From an uncultured Candidatus Melainabacteria bacterium (GTDB lineage Bacteria; Cyanobacteriota; Vampirovibrionia; Gastranaerophilales; Gastranaerophilaceae), in assembly GCA_934718085.1 (NCBI GenBank), contig CAKUZL010000009.1, forward strand, positions 1-57,918: a DNA stretch of 57,918 nt, read 5' to 3'. The notes beneath the pieces were generated by a model. It was not told where the DNA came from. It did no database searches and saw only the letters and a program-made list of their open reading frames with translations. The translations under genes were made by a program, and so were the position numbers. This document shows positions 51,494-57,918 of this stretch, one piece after another (position 1 is the first letter of the stretch; every line of letters starts with the position of its first letter).

Positions 51494-52288
51494 TTACGGC
51501 AACCAGTCACATTTCCCGTCTTTGCAAAATGCGTTCTCTAAAGCCGGAATAATGCTTCTGTGCGTCATTTCGAACGTCACGGGCGTTATCGAAATCTTGT
51601 TCCAATGCAGAGCATTGATGTCGTTTTTGTCGTTGCGGGCATCCGTGATTTGTTCGCCCGCCATCCAGTAATACGCCTTTCCTCGAGGGTCTATCCGCTT
51701 TTCGTACTCGTCGGTGAACATCCTCGTTCCCAGCGTTGTTATTGCGACTCCGTTAATGTCCTCTTCGGGCACTCCCGGTATGTTTATGTTCAATATCGTT
51801 CGTTTCGGAAAATTTATTTCCTTTACTTTAGGCAAAAAGTGCGCAACGAACTTTGCCGCGTAATCAAACGAATTATCGTCGAAACTCATGCTGTTAAGCG
51901 AAACCGCGATGCTCGGAAAGCCCATCATTGCGCCTTCCATCGCGCAACTTACCGTTCCCGAATACAGTATGTCCGCACCCAAATTGGGGCCGTGGTTTAT
52001 CCCCGATATCACGATATCGGGCTTTTCGTCTTTGCCCAAAATCTCACGTATCGCAAGCTTTACGCAATCGCCCGGCGTTCCCGAAGTTTTCCAGTTCTTC
52101 ACTGCCCCGTTCTTCGGAGGAAGTTCCGTCACTCTGAGCGGCACGTGCAACGTCAAAGAGTGTCCCGCAGCGCTTCTTTCGCCGTCCGGTGCAACAACGT
52201 ATACTTCGTGTTCTTTGCTCAGTTCCTTTGTCAGGGCGGTTATTCCCGCCGCTCCGAATCCGTCGTCGTTTGATATCAGTATCTTCAT
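51494..52288 (-). CDS. surE: 5'/3'-nucleotidase SurE
   Basis: A 264-aa SurE. MKILISNDDGFGAAGI gives the metal-binding DD. GERSAAGHSLT, TSGTPGDCVKLAI and ISGINHGPNLGADILYSGTV hold the rest of the site. It removes phosphate from nucleoside 5'/3' monophosphates and short polyphosphates under stress. Slightly long at the C-terminus, with an extra Lys/Asp-rich end. Monocistronic by its terminator. Confidence 0.95.
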   Translation of the reverse strand: MKILISNDDGFGAAGITALTKELSKEHEVYVVAPDGERSAAGHSLTLHVPLRVTELPPKNGAVKNWKTSGTPGDCVKLAIREILGKDEKPDIVISGINHGPNLGADILYSGTVSCAMEGAMMGFPSIAVSLNSMSFDDNSFDYAAKFVAHFLPKVKEINFPKRTILNINIPGVPEEDINGVAITTLGTRMFTDEYEKRIDPRGKAYYWMAGEQITDARNDKNDINALHWNKISITPVTFEMTHRSIIPALENAFCKDGKCDWLP

Positions 52289-52540
52289 TGCGTTTTCCTT
52301 TTTGTTCGGTTATGGTATCACGTTTTTCGCGGCTCGACCATGCTTCGTTTATATGATTTTTTGTGTTTTTATATACGAAACAGGCAGACGCTTTTTGCGA
52401 AACGACCGCTGAATAACAGCGATTTTAACTTTTTTTTTGCATGCAAACCTGTTGCGAGTCGCTTTGCTTCCGTTCATTCCGCCAGAGGGACAAATCCCGG
52501 GCACATCGGCTTTTTTCGCTTGCCTCTTACTTTTTGCGTC

Positions 52541-52650
52541 AAAAATTAAAAAGCCGCGTTTGCGGCTTAATTGTTCGGTTAAAATCCGAATCCTCTCCCA
52601 AATACTTCGACAAACCCTGCTGCCGAATTTTAGCCGTCCTTTCGGACTTA
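52541..52650 (-). ncRNA. candidate small RNA
   Basis: Four hairpins in a row on the minus strand: GTCC-GAAA-GGAC (52636-52647); TTCGGCA/TGTCGAA (52606-52627); TTCGG/CCGAA (52574-52590); and a terminator AAGCCGC/GCGGCTT with TTTTTAATTTTT (52541-52568). A promoter fits (below). I do not recognise 6S, SRP, RNase P, tmRNA or a known riboswitch. A 42-codon frame across it has its ATG upstream of the predicted transcript start and no ribosome site. Confidence 0.4.
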
Positions 52651-52657
52651 CCCGTAT

Positions 52658-52686
52658 ATAATGTCATTAATCGGCTTTTTTGTAAA
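52658..52686 (-). promoter_or_regulatory. promoter of the candidate small RNA
   Basis: Minus strand: TTTACA, 17-bp spacer, CATTAT. Confidence 0.45.
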
Positions 52687-52865
52687 TACTTTTTTCTCTA
52701 TTTTATTTCTTTTCTCATGTCCCGAATCCCCGTCAATCAATTATAATAAGAAATTTTCTTCGGTAAAATTTCTTAACATTTCTTCCCGTACGCCTTGTTT
52801 TTATTGTTTATAAAAATATTTTCCCGCCTCCTCAAGTAGTACTTTTTAATGATTTACGAAGATAA

Positions 52866-52895
52866 TTGCATTTTTTCCCGTATTTGTTTTATAAT
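52866..52895 (+). promoter_or_regulatory. promoter of tig
   Basis: TTGCAT, 18-bp spacer, TATAAT; 34 nt to the ATG. Same -35 as the promoter at 35007. Confidence 0.75.
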
Positions 52896-52929
52896 AAATT
52901 CGACTGAAAGTATAAAAGGGAATTTTTTT

Positions 52930-54225
52930 ATGGAAATAACGACAGGAAACAGAGAAAACAACGAAATTAAAGCTAATGTTAAGTTTGACGCTCAAAGCGT
53001 GAAAAAAGAATACGAAAAAACTTGCAGACACTTGTCTCAACGTGTAAATATCCCGGGATTTCGCAAAGGTAAGGTTCCCAATGTTATTCTGGAAAAAAAT
53101 CTCGGTAAAGAATACATCAAACAACAAATGCTCGAATCGCTTTTGCCCGGTGTGTTCTACGAAATCGTCACGAAAAATAACCTCGACGTAATCGCGGAAC
53201 CCCGCCTGAACAAATTTGATTTCAACGAAGACGGCTCTTTGGACTTGGAATTCGATTTCGAACTTCGTCCGGAAGTCGAACTCGGTGACTACAAAAACTT
53301 CGAAATAACCGCAAAAGACGTTGAATACAAGGCTGAAGACGAAGACAAAGAGCTCGAAATTCTCAAGGAAAGATTTGCCGAACTCAAACCCGTCGAAGGC
53401 AGAGCGTCCCATGATACCGACATCGTAAATATCGATTTTGAAGGCTTTGTCGGCGACGAAGCAATCAAAGGCGGAGCAGCAAAAGGTTATGACCTCGACT
53501 TGGGTCACAGCAACTTTATTGAAGGCTTTGCGCCTCAACTCGTCGGTAAAAACGTAAACGACGAATTCACCATCGACGTTAAGTTCCCCGACGAATACCA
53601 CGACGAAAAAATCAAAGGCAAAGACGCAAAATTCAACATTAAAATTAATGCGATAAAAGAACGCGTGTTCCCCGAAATAAACGATGAATTCGCGAAAAAA
53701 GCCGGAAAATTCGAAACCGTCGACGAACTTAAAGCCGATATCAAAAAATATTTGACCGAAAAAGCCGAAGGTCTCAAAAAGACTAACGCCGTCAACGCCG
53801 TTTTCGAAAAACTTCTTTCCGAAGCGAAAATCGACGTTCATTCAAAAATGATTGACCGCGAAGTCGAAGCGCTTAAAACGGAACTTCGTCACAACGCTCA
53901 AATGCAGGGTCAGGATTTTGACAAGCTTATGGAAACCCAAAATACCGAAGAATTCAACGAAAATCTTCGCAAGGAAGCCGAAAAGAGAATTAAAACGACC
54001 CTGATAGTCGCAAAAATCGCAAAAGACGAAAATATCGAAATTTCGCCCGAAGACATTCACGGTAAAATTATTCAGGCGGCTCACGCTTACGGAGTTTCGC
54101 CCGAAGACATTGCGAAAAGCATGAAAAACAACTCGAGCATCGTAAATGCATTCTCGCAACAGGTCGTCAGCGAAAAAGTTACCGATTTTCTTTTGAACAA
54201 CATGAAAATCAATTACGAAAAATAA
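52930..54225 (+). CDS. tig: trigger factor
   Basis: A 431-aa ribosome-bound chaperone and prolyl isomerase. The ribosome-docking signature is in VNIPGFRKGKVP (about 42-53). The FKBP-like domain (about 145-245) contains ASHDTDIVNIDFEGFV and LGHSNFIEGFAPQL, followed by the long helical arm domain. It shields nascent chains at the exit tunnel. The start is ATG 52930; an earlier in-frame ATG (52849) lies upstream of the promoter. tig-clpP-clpX order is a classic arrangement. Confidence 0.96.
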   Translation: MEITTGNRENNEIKANVKFDAQSVKKEYEKTCRHLSQRVNIPGFRKGKVPNVILEKNLGKEYIKQQMLESLLPGVFYEIVTKNNLDVIAEPRLNKFDFNEDGSLDLEFDFELRPEVELGDYKNFEITAKDVEYKAEDEDKELEILKERFAELKPVEGRASHDTDIVNIDFEGFVGDEAIKGGAAKGYDLDLGHSNFIEGFAPQLVGKNVNDEFTIDVKFPDEYHDEKIKGKDAKFNIKINAIKERVFPEINDEFAKKAGKFETVDELKADIKKYLTEKAEGLKKTNAVNAVFEKLLSEAKIDVHSKMIDREVEALKTELRHNAQMQGQDFDKLMETQNTEEFNENLRKEAEKRIKTTLIVAKIAKDENIEISPEDIHGKIIQAAHAYGVSPEDIAKSMKNNSSIVNAFSQQVVSEKVTDFLLNNMKINYEK

Positions 54226-54253
54226 GTAAATACATAAAATCAGGAGAAACAAA

Positions 54254-54847
54254 ATGAGTTTTGTACCCGTAGTTATTGAACAATCAAGCAGAGGGGAAAG
54301 ATCCTTCGACATATTTTCGAGATTGCTCAGAGAAAGAATTATCTTCCTCGGAACGCAAATAGACGATATGGTTGCAAACCTTGTTGTAGCGCAATTGTTG
54401 TTGCTTGACAGCGAAAACCCCGAAAAGGACATCATGCTCTACATCAACTCACCCGGAGGAAGCGTAACGGCAGGTTTTGCAATATACGACACGATGCAAC
54501 ACATCAGAGCGGACGTTTCGACCATCTGTTTGGGACAAGCGGCTTCGATGGGCGCGTTTCTGTTGTCGTCCGGAACTCCCGGAAAGAGAATGGCGTTGCC
54601 TCACTCGAGAGTCTTAATCCACCAACCTTTGGGCGGAGCTCAAGGTCAGGCTACGGATATCGAAATTCAGGCTGCCGAAATCATAAGAATTAAAAAATCT
54701 TTGAACGAAATTTTGGCGAAAAATACCGGACAATCGTTGAAAAAAATCGAAAAAGATACCGACAGAGATTACATTATGACTCCCGCCGAAGCTCTCGAAT
54801 ACGGGATGATCGATAAAGTCATCACGATGGACAAGTCCGACAAATAA
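54254..54847 (+). CDS. clpP: ATP-dependent Clp protease proteolytic subunit
   Basis: A 197-aa ClpP. Catalytic Ser in GQAASMGAFLLSSG (about 97), His in PHSRVLIHQPLGG (about 122), and Asp in the DRDYIMTPAEALEYG region (about 171). It forms the tetradecameric barrel that degrades substrates fed by ClpX. It lies 28 nt after tig with an AGGAG site. Confidence 0.97.
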   Translation: MSFVPVVIEQSSRGERSFDIFSRLLRERIIFLGTQIDDMVANLVVAQLLLLDSENPEKDIMLYINSPGGSVTAGFAIYDTMQHIRADVSTICLGQAASMGAFLLSSGTPGKRMALPHSRVLIHQPLGGAQGQATDIEIQAAEIIRIKKSLNEILAKNTGQSLKKIEKDTDRDYIMTPAEALEYGMIDKVITMDKSDK

Positions 54848-54877
54848 CGTATAATTTTGGTAATCGGAGATAATCGA

Positions 54878-56197
54878 ATGGTAAGTCATGATGACAGTCG
54901 TTTAAAATGTTCTTTTTGCGGAAAGACGCAAGACCAGGTAAAAAAGCTTATTGCGGGACCCGAGGTCTACATCTGCGATGAGTGCGTCGAACTGTGCAAC
55001 GAAATTTTGGACGAAGAATTTTTGGACGGTAAAGAAAAAAAAGAAACCGTCGGTGATAACTCAAACAAAGACAACATAAAAGAAATTCCGAAACCTCACG
55101 AAATAAAGGCTTATCTCGACCAGTACATAATCGGTCAGGAAGACGCGAAAAAAGTCCTTTCGGTGGCTGTTTACAACCACTATAAAAGGCTTGCTCACAA
55201 CGCGGCGGATAAGTCCAAGGGCGGAGTCGAAATTCAAAAGAGCAACATTTTGCTCGTGGGTCCGACCGGAAGCGGTAAAACTTTGTTGGCGCAAACGCTC
55301 GCAAAGATGCTTGATGTGCCGTTTGCGGTTGCGGACGCGACGACTTTGACCGAAGCGGGTTATGTCGGCGACGACGTCGAAAATATTTTGTTAAGACTTT
55401 ATCAAAATGCCGATTTCGACGCGGCAAAGGCGGAAAGAGGAATTATTTACGTTGACGAAGTCGACAAAATCGCGAGAAAATCGGAAAACCCGAGCATTAC
55501 GCGCGACGTCAGCGGAGAAGGCGTTCAACAGGCACTTTTGAAGATTATCGAAGGTACGATTGCAAACGTTCCTCCTCAAGGCGGCAGAAAGCACCCTCAT
55601 CAGGAATTTATCCAAATCGATACGGGAAATATTTTGTTCATCGTCGGCGGTGCGTTCGTCGGGCTCGAAAAAATTATCGATAAACGCGCGGGAGAAGGCA
55701 CTTCGCTCGGTTTCGGAGCTGCTGCTCCGAAAACAAAAGCCGAAAAGGAAATCGAAGAAGCCAGAATGCTAAAAAAACTTCAACCTGAAGACTTGCTCAA
55801 GTTCGGGCTTATCCCCGAGTTTGTCGGCAGAATTCCCGTTTATGCGGTTCTTGATCCGCTTGACGAGAATATGTTGAAGTCGATTTTGACAGAACCCAAA
55901 AACGCGTTGATTAAACAATATCAATGTCTGCTCGATATGGACGGCGTTGAATTGAAATTCGAACCCGAAGCCATCGACGTTATCGCGCAGGAAGCGATTA
56001 AGCGTAAAACCGGTGCGCGGGCGTTGCGTTCGATTATTGAGGCGCTGATGCTCAATATTATGTACGAAATTCCCTCGGACAAGTCTATAAAGGAATTTAC
56101 GGTAACGGCGGATATGATAAAAGCCCCGAATACCGTTTCCGTTATCAAAGCCGATAATTTCAAAAATCATGAAGAGAAAAAGGAAGAAATTGCATGA
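54878..56197 (+). CDS. clpX: ATP-dependent unfoldase ClpX
   Basis: A 439-aa AAA+ unfoldase. N-terminal zinc finger (CSFCGKTQ...CDECVELC), Walker A GPTGSGKT, Walker B IIYVDEVDKIA, pore loop AGYVGDDVE and the ClpP-docking IGF loop (LGFGAAAP, a variant region). The start ATG 54878 has GGAG at the right distance, better than the TTG at 54857. It recognises tagged proteins (for example ssrA) and threads them into ClpP. Last codons overlap rsfS. Confidence 0.96.
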   Translation: MVSHDDSRLKCSFCGKTQDQVKKLIAGPEVYICDECVELCNEILDEEFLDGKEKKETVGDNSNKDNIKEIPKPHEIKAYLDQYIIGQEDAKKVLSVAVYNHYKRLAHNAADKSKGGVEIQKSNILLVGPTGSGKTLLAQTLAKMLDVPFAVADATTLTEAGYVGDDVENILLRLYQNADFDAAKAERGIIYVDEVDKIARKSENPSITRDVSGEGVQQALLKIIEGTIANVPPQGGRKHPHQEFIQIDTGNILFIVGGAFVGLEKIIDKRAGEGTSLGFGAAAPKTKAEKEIEEARMLKKLQPEDLLKFGLIPEFVGRIPVYAVLDPLDENMLKSILTEPKNALIKQYQCLLDMDGVELKFEPEAIDVIAQEAIKRKTGARALRSIIEALMLNIMYEIPSDKSIKEFTVTADMIKAPNTVSVIKADNFKNHEEKKEEIA

Positions 56198-56601
56198 GTG
56201 AAGAAGTTTCTGCATATAAAACGGCGTGCATAGCCGCGGGAACGCTTGACGATAAGTCGGGGCAGGACATCGTGATTTTGGATATCTCGAAAATCTCGGT
56301 GTTGGCGGATTATTTCGTGATTTGTTCGGCTAATACCTCGACGCAGGTCAAGGCACTGACCGAGTACGTCAGAAAACGGATTAAGGAACTTTTCGGCAGA
56401 ATTCCCGTCGGCGAAGAAAACGACTTGAGAAATCGTTGGAATTTGCTTGATTACGGCGATGTTGTCGTTCACGTTCTGAACAGGGAAGAGCGCGAAATTT
56501 ATGCTCTGGAAAAGTTTTGGAACCACGCCTTGCGTATAGAAAAAGAGCAATGGAACGAAATCGCGAAAGATTACTCCGAGTACAAGGACGTGCGTATTTA
56601 G
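56194..56601 (+). CDS. rsfS: ribosomal silencing factor RsfS
   Basis: A 135-aa RsfS. It contains DIVILDISKISVLADYFVICSANTSTQVKAL, a conserved RNRWNLLDYGDVVVHVL segment and an end near EREIYALEKFW. It binds uL14 on the 50S subunit and blocks subunit joining in starvation. It is more often beside nadD; here it is the last gene of the clp unit by an ATGA overlap. Confidence 0.93.
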   Translation: MSEEVSAYKTACIAAGTLDDKSGQDIVILDISKISVLADYFVICSANTSTQVKALTEYVRKRIKELFGRIPVGEENDLRNRWNLLDYGDVVVHVLNREEREIYALEKFWNHALRIEKEQWNEIAKDYSEYKDVRI

Positions 56602-56632
56602 TGCGTTTTCGGATGCAAAACATAATTTTTCG

Positions 56633-56655
56633 AAAACCCGCTTCGGCGGGTTTTT
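56633..56655 (+). terminator. terminator of the tig/clp/rsfS unit
   Basis: AAAACCCGC and GCGGGTTTTT pair around TTCG. Confidence 0.92.
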
Positions 56656-56688
56656 GTTTGCCGTTTTTGTGCGGCAAAATTTTGAATT

Positions 56689-56712
56689 CTGTAGGTCAGG
56701 TACCGCCTGATG
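56689..56712 (+). repeat. palindromic repeat, variant-arm type
   Basis: TGTAGGTCAGG...CCTGAT: the TGTAGGT flank is kept, with CAGG/CCTG arms in place of TGGGG/CCCCA. Confidence 0.6.
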
Positions 56713-56780
56713 AATTATTTGTTGAGGACAATAAACTTTTGTTTTTTAATCTTTCGGATTGGCAAAAGTCTCTAATTCAT

Positions 56781-56805
56781 CGTAGGTTGGGGTTTCCACC
56801 CGGGC
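56781..56805 (+). repeat. palindromic repeat, copy 11
   Basis: CGTAGGTTGGGGTTTCCACC, then CGGGCG: right arm degraded. Confidence 0.75.
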
Positions 56806-56869
56806 GAAACGTGAAACTCGGCATGTTCCGAGAGTTTAAACCTTTCAAAAAATACAGGAATTTTTCAAA

Positions 56870-56894
56870 TGTAGGTTGGGGTTTCCACCCCGAC
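56870..56894 (+). repeat. palindromic repeat, copy 12
   Basis: GGTTGGGG with CCCCGAC; one G-T in the stem. Confidence 0.85.
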
Positions 56895-57022
56895 AGTTCT
56901 TGCGGGTCGGATAATAATCTTAAATAATGTAGTTTTTTCTCAAAGGACAAAAAGCCCGAAGAGCTTTGTTTTGCGTAAATATTAAATGGTTAACGAAAGA
57001 TTTTTGCTTTTTTCGAAAAAAT

Positions 57023-57380
57023 CGTTGGGGTGGAAACCCCGGTACCTACAATGTTTTTAAATAAAAAGCCGATATTGCAACACCTTGCGACCCCGGGTTT
57101 CTCTCCCGAGAGAGAAGGTCCGGGGAAAGCGTACGCTGCAATACCGAAGCAATTGACGTACGCAAAACCTGAGAGAATTGACCCGAATGCGTATGTATCA
57201 ACGGGGCTTTTTCTTTTTTGGTTCGTTTTTTCTTTTTGCCTCCGAACAAAAAGAAAAAATGAACAAGAAAAATTTTCTTACGCCTGTCTCTCAAAGTAAG
57301 CAGAGTAAGAAATATTTTAATTTTGCGCGCCGACACTCCGATTTTTCAAGAAATGTTGGGGTGGAAACCCCAACCTACGG
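57023..57380 (-). repeat. 310-bp composite element L4
   Basis: Reverse orientation of L1, complete and without either insert. Bounded by palindromes at 57023-57051 and 57355-57379, both in the same orientation. Confidence 0.75.
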
Positions 57381-57499
57381 TATTCGAGATTATTTTCCGA
57401 GACGTACGGTTTCTCTCCAACGTTCTAAGTCGGGGTTTGAAAGATTTGTATTTATTTTTAAAGGCTTTAAATGAAAAATTTTACATAACATTGTAGCAT

Positions 57500-57524
57500 T
57501 GTAGGTTGGGGTTTCACCCCAACG
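57500..57524 (+). repeat. palindromic repeat, copy 15
   Basis: TGTAGGTTGGGGTTTCACCCC form with a one-base shorter loop. Confidence 0.8.
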
Positions 57525-57866
57525 TTCCGTTCGCTGAAGCATGTTGCGTTCAAAACCGAGCACGCCATGCCTCAGCAAACCCGACAAAAGCCGCCATCAT
57601 CCCGCCGCCGCCATGCCCGGAGCGGGGCGCACCCTTCCGAACCCGACAAAAGCATGACAAAAACGACAAAACTTTTCAATTCCCGCCGTGACCTCTGCCC
57701 CGCTGTGGCACCACAAAAACCGTCAAAAGCATGACAAAAGCATGACGAAAAACCGACAAAAAACTTCCAAACTCCGCCCCGAAACATTGCGAAAGGTTAA
57801 GAGATGTGAAGAAATATTTCAAAAATTTCTCTAAAACAACAAATTGTAACGAAATGTAAATTTGAC

Positions 57867-57894
57867 TTGACAACGGCGGAAACTCAACCATAAT
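57867..57894 (+). promoter_or_regulatory. promoter at the right end, followed by GATAT repeats
   Basis: TTGACA, 16-bp spacer, CATAAT. A GATAT-type short tandem repeat (57899-57918) begins right after it and is cut by the window edge. The gene it serves lies outside. Confidence 0.55.
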
Positions 57895-57918
57895 CCTCGA
57901 TATGATATGATATGATAT

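Larger units (their letters stand above)
52289..52929. other. gap with candidate small RNA and tig promoter
   Basis: Apart from the minus-strand structured element at 52541-52686 and the tig promoter, nothing is recognised. Frames of 70-100 codons on the plus strand cross the terminator hairpin. Confidence 0.6.
56602..57918. other. repeat-only right end of the window
   Basis: After the terminator come five palindromes, one variant palindrome, the 310-bp element L4, a GC-rich tract with repeated AAAAGCATGAC units (57650-57750) and a promoter at the very end. No gene is supported. Confidence 0.75.

Noticed and set aside
52849..52929. Upstream extension of trigger factor
   Set aside because: Would begin before the tig promoter and adds residues foreign to the family.

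Overview
The window is a stretch of bacterial chromosome (about 40-45 % GC by eye, table 11 code, mostly ATG starts with clear Shine-Dalgarno sites). It carries an AT-rich insert at the left end. The best-supported guess at the host is a gut Melainabacterium (Gastranaerophilales, non-photosynthetic relatives of Cyanobacteria). The reasons are two exported SLH-domain envelope proteins with an N-terminal signal peptide, an anaerobe-type reverse rubrerythrin, a complete bacterial core gene set, and a run of orphan proteins sharing a short N-terminal tag. This placement is inference; no search was run.

Layout. 1-4170: AT-rich island with a catalytic-domain-only tyrosine recombinase and a three-gene operon that I read as an ABC-three-component (ABC-3C) conflict system (Mrr-like nuclease effector, middle component, Rad50-like ATPase). 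4170-12800: DXS-like enzyme, thioredoxin, reverse rubrerythrin, Maf and an ArsB/NhaD permease, separated by long repeat-filled gaps. 12800-27900: CCA-adding enzyme, a membrane-protein cluster with a duplicated gene, MutL, two SLH proteins sharing a C-terminal domain, RibH, a PSP1/RicT protein, tRNA-Ser(GCT), an AlkA-like glycosylase and a small tyrosine phosphatase. 27900-35030: housekeeping run typA, gmk, coaBC, Nif3-like, rsmD, gatB, tcdA with tight spacing and stop/start overlaps. 35000-40360: a four-gene operon with its own promoter and terminator, encoding a repeat/coiled-coil protein, a HAD phosphatase, a kinase-fold protein and a small protein, all starting with the same kind of N-terminal tag. 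40430-51250: minus-strand block of condensin (smc-scpA-scpB), ridA, ilvA, an O-methyltransferase, an exported beta-propeller, dnaJ and grpE. 51490-56600: surE, a candidate small RNA, then tig-clpP-clpX-rsfS. 56600-57918: repeats only.

The most unusual features are two. (1) The N-terminally tagged kinase/HAD operon at 35-40 kb. (2) The intergenic repeat landscape: several dispersed hairpin-forming families (a ~26-bp palindrome, an 84-86-bp element, 118-130-bp inserts nested inside a ~310-bp element). In three of these families the arm sequences differ between copies but still pair with each other.

The genes mostly act independently. The visible functional groupings are protein quality control (tig/clpP/clpX, grpE/dnaJ), chromosome organisation (smc/scpA/scpB), threonine deamination with imine clean-up (ilvA/ridA), and oxidative defence (thioredoxin, reverse rubrerythrin).
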